In this document: positions 15,400 to 23,355 of the stretch, in pieces
Layout: each line of letters begins with the position of its first letter
Numbering within the stretch: position 1 is the stretch's first letter
From: Candidatus Harrisonbacteria bacterium
GTDB lineage: Bacteria; Patescibacteriota; Minisyncoccia; UBA6257; UBA11618
Direction of reading: 5' to 3'
Length of the DNA stretch: 37,489 nucleotides
NCBI GenBank assembly: GCA_016867415.1
Contig: VGJO01000003.1
Location: 1 to 37,489 of the forward strand
Position numbers and translations under genes: made by a program
The notes under the pieces: model-generated
What the model saw: the letters and a program-made list of their open reading frames with translations, nothing else
Database searches by the model: none
What the model was told of the DNA's origin: nothing

Positions 15400-16608
15400 A
15401 TGAAGAAAATCCTCGCCATCGAAACCAGCTGCGACGACACAGGCCTCGCTTATGTAGAATGCGAAGGTTCTTTTCCTGATGCTATTTTCAAAGTCATTTC
15501 TTCTCGTCTCTCCTCCCAGACGCTCACTCACTCCCCCTATGGTGGTGTCGTCCCCATGCTCGCGAAGCGTGAACATATCAAAAATCTCCCCCTCCTCCTC
15601 GAAGAAATAAAAAAAGAATTCCGAGGAAAAAATATTCCTTTCACTCCGGATGAAATAGCAGTCACGATCGGACCCGGCCTTGAGCCCGCTCTCTGGGCCG
15701 GCCTCGAATTTGCCAAAAGCTTAGCCACCGAACTCAACCTCCCCCTAGTCGGCGTCAATCACCTCGAAGGCCATATCTACTCCAATTGGTTAAATGAAAA
15801 GAGCGAAAAAGAGACGTCACAAAGCAGAAGTAATTTCGCTGGATTTTTTCCCAAAGACAAGGCGCAAGTGAGCAATACTCGCGAGGCATATGTAAGAGTG
15901 AATGTCGAGCGAGAAAGCGAAGCGAGCAACGCAGTATCCGGGAAAAAAGACGCAAAATTACCTTTACCAGCATTAATTTTATTAGTCTCCGGCGGCCACA
16001 CCATCCTCCTCCTGATGAAAGCCCAAAATGATTTTCAAATTCTCGGCGAGACTCGCGACGACGCCGTCGGTGAAGCCTTTGACAAGGTGGCAAAAATGCT
16101 TGGTCTCCCCTACCCCGGCGGCCCTGAGATCGAACGCCTCACACGCTATCATTCTGGACTTGATCTGGAATCCAGTAAATGTAAGCTACCAAACTCCTCA
16201 TCTCTTATAAAATTTCCAAGACCAATGATCAATTCCAAAGACTATGATTTTTCCTTCTCAGGCTTAAAAACCGCCGTCCTCTATCATCTCCGCGACAATC
16301 CAATAAAAAACGACGAGAATAAAGCTCTCATTGCCGCCTCTTTCCAAGCCGCCGTTTTTGATCTTTTGAAAAGTAAAATAAAAAAAGCTATCAACGAATT
16401 TCACCCCATATCCCTTTTCCTCTGCGGCGGCGTCGCTATGAACTCCCTTCTCCGCACTGCTCTCACACAAGTAGCAAACGAATCCGAAATCACCTTTCAT
16501 GCCCCTGCTCCTGGCCTCAACTCCGACAATGCCATCATGATCGCTTTCGCCGCCTACCTTGGCCGTCCCTACCCTACAAGCACCGTCCATGGCCACCTTT
16601 CTCTTTAG
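15400..16608 (+). CDS. tsaD: tRNA N6-threonylcarbamoyltransferase TsaD, with repeat-derived insertions
   Basis: Catalyses the last step of t6A37 formation on ANN-decoding tRNAs, with TsaB/TsaE. Motifs: IETSCDDTGLAYVE (7-20), AKREHIKNL (55-63), metal-binding HLEGH (121-125), LVSGGHT (195-201), ETRDDAVGEAFDKVAKMLGL (217-236), FSGLKTAV, CGGVAMNSLLR and SDNAIMIAFAAY. Family members are usually about 335-350 residues; this one is 402. The excess lies in two places: residues about 132-186, between HIYSNWL and LPALILLVSGG, encoded by a palindromic element; and about 251-268 (HSGLDLESSKCKL...), encoded by a second short repeat. Both stay in frame and the catalytic motifs on each side are intact, so the enzyme is probably functional. 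ATG start without a Shine-Dalgarno. Confidence 0.96.
   Translation: MKKILAIETSCDDTGLAYVECEGSFPDAIFKVISSRLSSQTLTHSPYGGVVPMLAKREHIKNLPLLLEEIKKEFRGKNIPFTPDEIAVTIGPGLEPALWAGLEFAKSLATELNLPLVGVNHLEGHIYSNWLNEKSEKETSQSRSNFAGFFPKDKAQVSNTREAYVRVNVERESEASNAVSGKKDAKLPLPALILLVSGGHTILLLMKAQNDFQILGETRDDAVGEAFDKVAKMLGLPYPGGPEIERLTRYHSGLDLESSKCKLPNSSSLIKFPRPMINSKDYDFSFSGLKTAVLYHLRDNPIKNDENKALIAASFQAAVFDLLKSKIKKAINEFHPISLFLCGGVAMNSLLRTALTQVANESEITFHAPAPGLNSDNAIMIAFAAYLGRPYPTSTVHGHLSL
15831..15960. repeat. palindromic element inside tsaD (130 bp, in frame)
   Basis: Left end TAATTTCGCTGGATTTTTTC (15831-15850) mirrors right end GGGAAAAAAGACGCAAAATT (15940-15959). The core GCGAGGCATATGTAAGAGTG (15881-15900) matches copy A's GCGAGAGGCATACATAAGGG with few changes. 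It encodes about residues 145-187 of TsaD, a stretch absent from the family. Confidence 0.78.
16148..16174. repeat. short dispersed palindrome in tsaD
   Basis: CATTCTGGACTTGATCTGGA followed by ATCCA. It is nearly identical to the copy in valS at 18465-18490 (one two-base change) and is read in frame as HSGLDLESS. Such imperfect palindromes (peptide reading CHSRLDPES and similar) are widespread dispersed repeats in bacteria. Confidence 0.8.
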
Positions 16609-16643
16609 ATATTAGTCTTTTTTGGTTAGTATTAATTGAAATT

Positions 16644-18842
16644 ATGGCTCTCCCTGAGATTTTCAAAACTCCCTACAACCCTAAAGATCACGAAAAAAGA
16701 ATATATGAAGCCGAACTCTCCTCCGGCCTCTTCAACCCCGACAATCTAGAAAACACTGGTAAGCCCCCCTACGTCATCATGATGCCTCCGCCAAATGTCA
16801 CTGGTGTCCTTCATATGGGCCATGCTCTCATGCTCACAATCGAAGACATCTTAATCCGCTACAAGCGCCTCCAGGGCTACCGCACTCTCTGGCTTCCCGG
16901 CACTGATCACGCCGCAATCGCCACCCAAGTTCGCGTCGAAAAAGATCTGCAAAAAAAAGAAGGGAAATCCCGCTTCGATCTCGGTCGTGATGACTTTTTA
17001 AAACTAGTAGAAAAATTCGCTTTTGATTCTCATGACACCATCACCTCTCAGATCAAAATAATGGGTGCCTCCTGCGACTGGAGCCGTGAAGCGTATACTC
17101 TTGATGAAAAACGCAACCAAGCCGTCAATACCGTTTTCAAAAAAATGCATAACGACGGCCTTATCTACCAAGGCTACCGCGTGGTCAATTTTGATGTGAA
17201 GGGTGGTACGGTAGTAAGTGATGATGAGCTCGTCTATGAAGAACGTGACGCCACTCTCTACACCTTCCGCTATTCTCCCGAATTCCCTATTGAGATCGCG
17301 ACTACTCGCCCCGAGACCAAAGTTGGCGACACCGCCGTCGCCGTTCATCCCGACGACCCCCGCTACCAAAGCTATATTGGCAAAGATTATTCTTTTGATT
17401 TTTGCCATGTCCCTGTCTCAGTCAAAATCATCGCCGACCCTTCTGTAGAAAAAGATTTTGGCACCGGCGCGCTTGGCGTCACTCCAGCGCATAGCTTAAT
17501 CGATGCTGACATTGCCGAGCGGCATCATCTCCCTCTAAAGCAAGTCATCTCTGAACGCGGCCGCATGATTAACACGATCCCCGCCCTTGATGGCAAAAAG
17601 ACTCTTGAAGCCCGTGAAACCATTGTCTCCTGGCTGAAGGAAAATAATCTCATAAGCAAAGAAGAAAAGATTAAGCAAAATGTCGCTACTGCCGAACGCA
17701 CGAGCGGCATCATTGAGCCTCTTCCGAAAAAACAATGGTTTGTGGCGGTCAATAAATCATTCTCCCTCCCCCACTCCGCAATCCCTGGTATAGAAAGCGG
17801 GAGCACTACTACCTTGAAAGAAATTATGAAGCGCAGTGTAGAATCTGGTGCTATCACTATCAAGCCCGCTCACTTTGCAAAGACCTACTTCAACTGGGTC
17901 GACAATCTCCGCGACTGGTGTGTGAGTCGCCAAATCTGGTTTGGCCACCGTATCCCCGTCTGGTATCGAAATGAAGAAATAGTAGTGAGTGGAGATAAGC
18001 CCGAAGGTGAGGGCTGGATCCAAGACGAAGACACCCTCGACACATGGTTTTCCTCCGCCCTTTGGACTTTCTCTACGCTCGGCTGGCCAGAAAAAACCAA
18101 AGATTTAAAAACTTTTCACCCCACTGATGTCCTCGAGACTGGTTACGAAATTATTTTCTTCTGGGTCGCCCGCATGATTATGATGAGTGGCTATGCTCTC
18201 GGTGAAATTCCTTTTCGTCACATTCTCCTCCACGGCACCGTCCGCGATGCGCAAGGCCGCAAGATGAGCAAGTCATTAGGTAATGGCATCGATCCTTTAG
18301 ACATCGCCGAGAAATACGGCGCCGACGCCGGCCGCCTCGCATTAGTCTACGGCACCGCTCCCGGTACCGATAGCAAAATAAGCGAGGAAAAAATCAAAGG
18401 CATGAAACATTTTGCAAATAAGCTCTGGAACATCGCCCGCTTCATCCTCGAAAATACCGAAGATTGTCATTCCAGACTTGATCTGGAATCTATAAAAAAG
18501 AACCCTTCCTTAACTACCGCCGATAAAGCCATCCTCTCCTCTTTCGAAAACACCGTAAAAAAAGTCGAGGCCGATCTTGAAGCGCAGGATCTGCACACCG
18601 CCGCCGAAGAGCTCTACTCCTTTGTCTGGATGAAGTTTGCCGACGAGTATCTCGAAGTAAGCAAACTTCAACTCAAAAACGAAACACAAAAAGAATCCAC
18701 ACAAAAAATTCTTCTCTATCTCCTAGAAAATTCCTTAATCCTTCTCCATCCCTTCATCCCCTTTGTCACCGAAGCGATTTATGAACATATCCCCGATCGT
18801 CCGTCCACGCTACTATTAGTAGCAAGATGGCCCTCTCTTTAA
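16644..18842 (+). CDS. valS: valyl-tRNA synthetase
   Basis: 732 residues; charges tRNA-Val and edits misactivated threonine. Class I signatures: PPPNVTGVLHMGH (HIGH box 57-60), LPGTDHAAIATQ, CP1 editing domain with ATTRPET and VTPAH, WCVSRQIWFGHRIPVWY, DTWFSSALW, and KMSKS at 540-544. The anticodon-binding helical region follows, and the protein ends at ILLVARWPSL, so the C-terminal coiled-coil arm of canonical bacterial ValRS (about 880-950 residues) is absent. Residues about 608-616 (CHSRLDLES) are encoded by a dispersed palindrome. The last 16 bases overlap the start of the PrsW-like gene; with tsaD 35 bases upstream, a tsaD-valS-prsW operon is likely. Confidence 0.97.
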   Translation: MALPEIFKTPYNPKDHEKRIYEAELSSGLFNPDNLENTGKPPYVIMMPPPNVTGVLHMGHALMLTIEDILIRYKRLQGYRTLWLPGTDHAAIATQVRVEKDLQKKEGKSRFDLGRDDFLKLVEKFAFDSHDTITSQIKIMGASCDWSREAYTLDEKRNQAVNTVFKKMHNDGLIYQGYRVVNFDVKGGTVVSDDELVYEERDATLYTFRYSPEFPIEIATTRPETKVGDTAVAVHPDDPRYQSYIGKDYSFDFCHVPVSVKIIADPSVEKDFGTGALGVTPAHSLIDADIAERHHLPLKQVISERGRMINTIPALDGKKTLEARETIVSWLKENNLISKEEKIKQNVATAERTSGIIEPLPKKQWFVAVNKSFSLPHSAIPGIESGSTTTLKEIMKRSVESGAITIKPAHFAKTYFNWVDNLRDWCVSRQIWFGHRIPVWYRNEEIVVSGDKPEGEGWIQDEDTLDTWFSSALWTFSTLGWPEKTKDLKTFHPTDVLETGYEIIFFWVARMIMMSGYALGEIPFRHILLHGTVRDAQGRKMSKSLGNGIDPLDIAEKYGADAGRLALVYGTAPGTDSKISEEKIKGMKHFANKLWNIARFILENTEDCHSRLDLESIKKNPSLTTADKAILSSFENTVKKVEADLEAQDLHTAAEELYSFVWMKFADEYLEVSKLQLKNETQKESTQKILLYLLENSLILLHPFIPFVTEAIYEHIPDRPSTLLLVARWPSL
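18465..18490. repeat. short dispersed palindrome in valS
   Basis: TGTCATTCCAGACTTGATCT followed by GGAATC: ATTCCAGA and TCTGGAAT arms around CTTGA. It is read in frame as CHSRLDLES. Sister copy in tsaD at 16148-16174. Confidence 0.85.
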
Positions 18843-19510
18843 TTCTTGGACTCATAGGACTTCTTCCTAGTCTCATCTGGCTCACTTTTTTTCTATTTGA
18901 AGATCGCCACGAACCCGAACCAAAACTCCTTCTCCTTTCCGCCTTTCTCCTCGGCGGCTCTATGACCTTCATTGCTTTTTTCCTTCAGCTCTTCACTCAA
19001 AAAGTTCATCTCGCTCTTGGCCTAGGATCTAATTCTGTCTATCTTATCCTCACTTTTGCTCTTCTGGAAGAATTATTAAAATTCCTGGTCGTCTTCCTTC
19101 TTTTCTATCCCATAAAAGCCTTTGACGAACCCATCGACGCCATGATCTACCTCATCTCCGTCTCTCTCGGCTTCGCCGCCGTCGAAAACATTGTTTATAT
19201 TCTTAAAACCGGCGCCTCCCAAGTTGGTCTCGAGACGATCGTTCTCCGCTTCATGGGCGCCACCCTTCTTCACGCGCTTTCTTCTGGTATTATCGGCTAC
19301 GCCTGGGGCAAGACCCTCGCTGAAAAAAATAAATCTTGGATCTCTCTTCCTGAAGGCCTTATTCTTGGTACCATCGTTCACTTCTTCTTCAATGTCGCCA
19401 TCCTCCGCTTCGGCTTCACGAGCTACATCCTCCTCTTCCTCATCTGCGTCGCCTTCTTCGTTCTCCTCGACTTCGAACGCTTGAAGACTCCTATCAATCT
19501 CATTAAATAA
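18827..19510 (+). CDS. PrsW-family intramembrane protease-like protein
   Basis: 227 residues, about seven predicted membrane helices. PrsW (PF13367) hallmarks: an early FEDRHEPEP loop (24-32), LLEELLKF (79-86, with Glu81-Glu82), DEPIDAMIY...SLGFAAVEN (100-121) and TLLHALSSGIIGYA (146-159, with His148 or His149 by position). In Bacillus PrsW cleaves the anti-sigma factor RsiW; more generally this is the ABI/CPBP-related glutamic intramembrane protease clan. No anti-sigma factor is nearby, so the substrate is unknown. The ATG overlaps the valS end by 16 bases, indicating translational coupling. Confidence 0.9.
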   Translation: MALSLILGLIGLLPSLIWLTFFLFEDRHEPEPKLLLLSAFLLGGSMTFIAFFLQLFTQKVHLALGLGSNSVYLILTFALLEELLKFLVVFLLFYPIKAFDEPIDAMIYLISVSLGFAAVENIVYILKTGASQVGLETIVLRFMGATLLHALSSGIIGYAWGKTLAEKNKSWISLPEGLILGTIVHFFFNVAILRFGFTSYILLFLICVAFFVLLDFERLKTPINLIK

Positions 19511-19705
19511 TAGTAGTAATCCTGCCTCTGCTTTGCTTCTCGGAAGATATTGCAATACTAAGCTTACTTGCCTAGTGATAGGCGGATCGAAAGATAAAAA
19601 AATCCTTCGGACATTCCAATATTCAGAAAAGAAAATCTGTCTTTCTATTACGCAAAACCCCCTCTTTTAGTAATATTGACAAATATAAATAATGTTGCAT
19701 AAATA

Positions 19706-19735
19706 TTGACTTTTGAGGGGTAGGGATGCTATAAT
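19706..19735 (+). promoter_or_regulatory. sigma-70-type promoter of the 3D-domain gene
   Basis: TTGACT (19706-19711), 18-base spacer, TATAAT (19730-19735). Start of transcription is expected near 19742. A further TTGACA lies upstream at about 19676. The remaining gap from 19511 shows no gene. Confidence 0.82.
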
Positions 19736-19744
19736 AGAGATAGA

Positions 19745-19798
19745 AAGATGCCTCGAAAAGAGGTGTTTTTTTATAGTGGGCATTCACTATAAGAGGCA
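19745..19798 (+). promoter_or_regulatory. leader hairpins, candidate attenuator
   Basis: TGCCTC (19749-19754) pairs with GAGGTG (19760-19765), followed by T7 (19766-19772): terminator-like, right after the promoter. ATAGTG (19773-19778) and CACTAT (19785-19790) form a second hairpin. GAGGCA (19793-19798) is a perfect alternative partner for TGCCTC, and that pairing would disrupt the terminator. Confidence 0.6.
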
Positions 19799-19824
19799 CT
19801 CCTTGAGAGATATCTTCTTAACAA

Positions 19825-20376
19825 ATGGGTAAACGTAAAACTTTCTTGGCCTACGCCTTGATGCCAATGCTCTTTGCTTCGACTAGTCTTTCTCCCCTCT
19901 TTACGATGTCTTCGACACCGAATCTCTTAGGATATTCGAGTCTGTTGTTCTCAAAAATCGGAGGAGAAAAAGATGCAGACGACACAAAAGTAATAGAGGC
20001 AGCAAAAGCGAAAGCCGAGCCGAAGATGAAAGCGGTTAAGACTATTCAAGTAGTTGCCACTGCCTACTCTTCAACGCCCGACCAGACAGACGAAACGCCG
20101 TTTGAAACGGCGCTCGGTACCATGGTTCGGGACGGGATCATCGCGGCCAATTTCCTTGATTTCAAAACCAAGGTCCGTATCCCCAAACTCTTTGGAGATA
20201 AGGTGTTCGTCGTAGAAGATCGCATGAACAGACGCTATACCGACGCCATTCCTCCTCGCATTGATCTCTGGATGCCCGAGCGGGAAACGGCCAAAATCTT
20301 TGGCATTAAAGAAGTAGAAATGGAGATTCTTGCCAATGAATCCGCAAATAGTGCCAAACCTAAAAAAGAAATCTAA
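19825..20376 (+). CDS. secreted 3D-domain protein
   Basis: 183 residues. Residues 1-30 are a signal peptide (KRKTFLAYALMPMLFASTSL), then a charged, Ala/Lys-rich linker (about 48-72). The 3D domain spans 75-170: VVATAYSS (77-84), VRDGIIAANFLDFKTKVRIP, VEDRMN (130-135) and RIDLWMP (145-151), with the three Asp of the name plausibly D103, D132 and D147. 3D domains occur in cell-wall-active proteins such as YabE/RpfB-like and MltA-type lytic transglycosylases, so a peptidoglycan-related role is expected. It has its own strong promoter and a structured leader, suggesting controlled expression; a UUCG-loop terminator follows. Confidence 0.9.
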   Translation: MGKRKTFLAYALMPMLFASTSLSPLFTMSSTPNLLGYSSLLFSKIGGEKDADDTKVIEAAKAKAEPKMKAVKTIQVVATAYSSTPDQTDETPFETALGTMVRDGIIAANFLDFKTKVRIPKLFGDKVFVVEDRMNRRYTDAIPPRIDLWMPERETAKIFGIKEVEMEILANESANSAKPKKEI

Positions 20377-20380
20377 AAAT

Positions 20381-20404
20381 AAAAAAGGGCTTCGGCCCTT
20401 TTTT
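20381..20404. terminator. bidirectional intrinsic terminator with UUCG loop
   Basis: AAAAAAGGGC (20381-20390), TTCG loop, GCCCTTTTTT (20395-20404). Shared by the convergent 3D gene and typA, whose stop codon overlaps it. Confidence 0.93.
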
Positions 20405-22205
20405 ATTTCCTTAAATTATTTTTCAAAACCTTCTTTCTCAACCGAAGACTCTTCGGCGTCACTTCAAGTAATTCATCTTCCCCTAGATATTCGAGGCATT
20501 GTTCAAGTGACATTACTTTCGGCGGCACCAAATCATTCGTTACCGCTTCCGTTTTAGCCCGGAAGTTAGTCAATTGCTTCATCTTCGCTACGTTCACCAC
20601 CAAATCATTCGCCTTCGCGTGAATCCCCACCACCTGTCCTTCATAAATCTTTTCTCCCGGACCAATAAACATTTCCCCTCGTTCCTGTGAGTTCAACAAT
20701 CCATAAGCAGTAGAAAGCCCCGTCTCATGCGCCACGAGTGATCCATGTTGCCCCGGATCAATATCACTCCACTGCGGAAAGTACCCGGCAAAAAGAGTAT
20801 TAATAATCCCCATCCCCTTCGTCTCAATCATAAATTCATTTCGAAAACCGATGAGTCCCCGAGTCGGGATGAAGAAGTGAAAGCTCACAATCCCGTTTTC
20901 TACATTCATATTCTTAAGCTCACCCTTCCGCTGGCTCATCTTCTGGATGATCGATCCGGAATACGCCTCCGGCGCCTCGAGCCACACATCTTCCGCCGGC
21001 TCCATCCATTTGCCATCCTCCTGCTTCATGATCACCTCTGGCCGTGACACTTGGAGTTCATGCCCCTCCCGTCGCATTTTCTCGATAAGGATTGCAAGGT
21101 GCAATTCCCCTCGTCCCGCTACCCAAAATTCCTCTGGCGATCGTCCCGGCTCCACTTTAAGCGCCACATCCGTCTCAAGCTCCTTTTCCAATCGCTCTTT
21201 GAGGTTGCGTGAAGTACAATATTCTCCTTCCTCCCCTGCAAATGGGGAATTATTCACCGAAAAAATCATCTTCACCGTCGGCTCCTCGATCCCAATTGGC
21301 TCCAGTCCTTCTGGGGACTCTGCCGACGCAATCGTCTCCCCGATCGCAATCTCCGGGCATCCTGCGATCGCCACAATATCTCCCGCCTGTGCCTCAGCCA
21401 CCTCATAACGACTCAAGCTCAAAAAGCTCATAAGACTCGTCACCTTAAACTGCTTTTCTTTCTTCTCGCGAGTGATTTGCATCGCCTGCGCATTTGCCGC
21501 CACACTTCCCCGTACGATTCTTCCAATCCCAATCTTCCCCTTAAAATTATCATAGATCACCGAGGTCACCATCATCTGTAGCGGCTTATCAAGCTCCACC
21601 TTTGGTGCCGGTATCTCCTCAATAATCATCTGAAACAGCGGTTTCACATCCATCATCAATTCCACCTTCGGCTCAAAGCCCGCAAGGCCCATCTTCCCCG
21701 ATGCATAGATAGTCTTAAATTCCAACTGCTCATTCGTCGCCCCGAGTTCAATAAAAAGTTCAATCAATTTTTCGTGCACGTATTCTACCCGCGCCTCCGG
21801 CTTATCCACTTTATTCACCACCACGATCACCTTCAGTCCCTGCGCCAAGGCTTTCTTGAGCACAAATCTCGTCTGCGGCATTGGCCCCTCCTTAGCATCC
21901 ACCAAGAGAAGCGCTCCATCCGCCATATTAAGCACCCGCTCCACCTCACCGCCAAAATCGGCGTGCCCCGGTGTATCGATCAAGTTGATCTTCGTCCCCT
22001 GGTACGACACCGCCGCGTTTTTGGAAAATATGGTAATTCCCCGCTCTCGCTCGAGATCGTTGAAGTCCATGATGAGTTCCTGGTTGCCCAGCTTCCCCAA
22101 ATCCGTATCTGATTGTTTAAGCATCGCGTCCATAAGCGTGCTCTTCCCGTGGTCCACGTGCGCAATAATGGCCACATTCCGCAAATCCTTTCTTTCTATA
22201 ATCAT
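20403..22205 (-). CDS. typA: ribosome-associated translational GTPase TypA/BipA
   Basis: 600 codons from the ATG at 22205, which gives the usual TypA N-terminus (MIIERKDLRNVAIIAHVDHG). The frame is open upstream to a GTG at 22257-22259, but that would overlap the promoter and leader hairpin. GTPase motifs: HVDHGKST (G1), RGITI (G2), DTPGHADF (G3), NKVDKPEA (G4), with EF-G-like domains II, III and V and the TypA-specific C-terminal domain (FRAKTEAVTNDLVPPKVMSL, EDELLEVTPKSLRLRKK). Binds the ribosome at the EF-G site; linked to stress and 50S assembly. Full length. Confidence 0.97.
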   Translation of the reverse strand: MIIERKDLRNVAIIAHVDHGKSTLMDAMLKQSDTDLGKLGNQELIMDFNDLERERGITIFSKNAAVSYQGTKINLIDTPGHADFGGEVERVLNMADGALLLVDAKEGPMPQTRFVLKKALAQGLKVIVVVNKVDKPEARVEYVHEKLIELFIELGATNEQLEFKTIYASGKMGLAGFEPKVELMMDVKPLFQMIIEEIPAPKVELDKPLQMMVTSVIYDNFKGKIGIGRIVRGSVAANAQAMQITREKKEKQFKVTSLMSFLSLSRYEVAEAQAGDIVAIAGCPEIAIGETIASAESPEGLEPIGIEEPTVKMIFSVNNSPFAGEEGEYCTSRNLKERLEKELETDVALKVEPGRSPEEFWVAGRGELHLAILIEKMRREGHELQVSRPEVIMKQEDGKWMEPAEDVWLEAPEAYSGSIIQKMSQRKGELKNMNVENGIVSFHFFIPTRGLIGFRNEFMIETKGMGIINTLFAGYFPQWSDIDPGQHGSLVAHETGLSTAYGLLNSQERGEMFIGPGEKIYEGQVVGIHAKANDLVVNVAKMKQLTNFRAKTEAVTNDLVPPKVMSLEQCLEYLGEDELLEVTPKSLRLRKKVLKNNLRK

Positions 22206-22212
22206 AAGAAAA

Positions 22213-22276
22213 TAAAAAAGGCTTTTCGCCTTTTCAAAAGCTTCAATATTATAAAACACAAAAATAAATAAAGCAA
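22213..22276 (-). promoter_or_regulatory. typA promoter and leader hairpin
   Basis: Minus strand: TTGCTT (22276-22271), 17-base spacer, TATAAT (22253-22248). A terminator-like hairpin follows directly: AAAAGGC (22234-22228), loop GAAAA, GCCTTTT (22222-22216) running into TTATT. It sits wholly within the roughly 36-base leader, about eight bases before the ATG, with no Shine-Dalgarno visible. Confidence 0.65.
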
Positions 22277-22330
22277 CAAAACACAGGGTACTAAAATCTT
22301 AAGAACCGATCTGCGCAATTCCTATAAAAT

Positions 22331-22350
22331 AATGTAATATTCATTACATT
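22331..22350 (+). promoter_or_regulatory. palindromic operator-like site abutting a start codon
   Basis: AATGTAAT (22331-22338) and ATTACATT (22343-22350) are perfect inverted halves around ATTC, ending one base before the ATG at 22351. TATAAA at 22323-22328 could be the -10 box, placing transcription start inside the palindrome. Confidence 0.55.
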
Positions 22351-23106
22351 ATGATAGAACCCTACTCCCCCCCGCGAAAACTATCTATAAGCCAATTAAG
22401 CTTTATAAAAATATTTTCTCTTATACACAGAATAATTAGAGGGTTAGCAAATAATATACTCGATAAAAAATATACTAAACCAAGAGAATTCTCAAACGCT
22501 ATTCTACGTGATTATGCACCACTTTTTACAGGAAGCATTATAAATGTATCGGGCTGGAAAGACAGTGATTTAGAAGGAAATACTTATAGAAAATACTTCA
22601 GTAATGCAGAGAGTTATCATATTTCAAACGCTCCAGTAAAAAGTAAAGGGGTTGGTTCACTACCTGGATTAGAAATAGAAATAGATTTAACAAAGCCAAT
22701 TAATTCATCATTAATGCATTCATTTGATATTGTGTGTAACCACACAACATTAGAACACGTCTTTGATTTAAACACCGCATTTAAAAATCTCTGTGATATG
22801 GCTCGTGAAGTAGTAATACTTATAGTACCTACCCCCCGACATATCCATTTTAACGCAGGATATGGTGATTATAATAGACTAACACCAATGGGAATTATGA
22901 AATATTTTGAGAAAAATAAATTTGAAACTCTCGTAATTCAGTCAAATGAACAACAGTTTTCTCCCATATTTTGCTTCGCTATCGCAGCACGTAAAGGATC
23001 AAAATATACGAAGTTAATTAAAAAAAATCTAAATTTTGAAATGGGAGGTAAACTATATGGCTCAAGATTTAATCAAGCGCATATCGAAAAACACGTTAAC
23101 TTATAA
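22351..23106 (+). CDS. class I SAM-dependent methyltransferase-like protein
   Basis: 251 residues. The central part resembles a class I methyltransferase: TGSIINVSGWKDSDLEG (motif I-like, though not a canonical GxGxG), FDIVCNHTTLEHVFDLNTAF (125-144), and AREVVILIVPTPRHIHF. The FDxV..x..LEH pattern is common in Methyltransf_11-type proteins. Without a clear glycine-rich SAM loop the activity is uncertain. The gene is visibly richer in A/T and in ATA, AAT and TTA codons than typA or infB beside it, suggesting recent acquisition. It starts directly after a perfect palindrome that could be an operator. Substrate unknown. Confidence 0.7.
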   Translation: MIEPYSPPRKLSISQLSFIKIFSLIHRIIRGLANNILDKKYTKPREFSNAILRDYAPLFTGSIINVSGWKDSDLEGNTYRKYFSNAESYHISNAPVKSKGVGSLPGLEIEIDLTKPINSSLMHSFDIVCNHTTLEHVFDLNTAFKNLCDMAREVVILIVPTPRHIHFNAGYGDYNRLTPMGIMKYFEKNKFETLVIQSNEQQFSPIFCFAIAARKGSKYTKLIKKNLNFEMGGKLYGSRFNQAHIEKHVNL

Positions 23107-23129
23107 ATAAGAATCCTTATTTCTTTACG

Positions 23130-23215
23130 TGGTGCCCAGGGCGGGACTTGAACCCGCACATCCCAAGGGATAACAGATCTTAAGTCTGTCGCGTCTGCCA
23201 TTCCGCCACCCGGGC
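23130..23215 (-). tRNA. tRNA-Leu (UAA)
   Basis: 86 nt class II tRNA. Acceptor GCCCGGG/CCUGGGC, anticodon stem ACAGA/UCUGU, loop CUUAAGA (anticodon UAA), long variable arm UAUCCCUUGGGAUGU, T arm GCGGG-UUCAAGU-CCCGC, discriminator A, encoded CCA. Confidence 0.96.
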
Positions 23216-23237
23216 AATAATCAAACCTTCGTTTGAT

Positions 23238-23312
23238 TGGAGGCGCGGGCGAGAATCGAACTCGCGAATAAGAGTTTTGCAGACTCCTGCCTTACCACTT
23301 GGCCACCGCGCC
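23238..23312 (-). tRNA. tRNA-Cys (GCA)
   Basis: Acceptor GGCGCGG/CCGCGCC, anticodon stem GGAGU/ACUCU, loop CUGCAAA (anticodon GCA), T arm GCGAG-UUCGAUU-CUCGC, discriminator U73 (cysteine identity), encoded CCA. A hairpin AATCAAAC/GTTTGATT lies between it and tRNA-Leu, so the two are probably one transcript. Confidence 0.96.
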
Positions 23313-23355
23313 TAAAAGAAAATTACCATTAATAGTAATAAAAAAATGCAATAAA

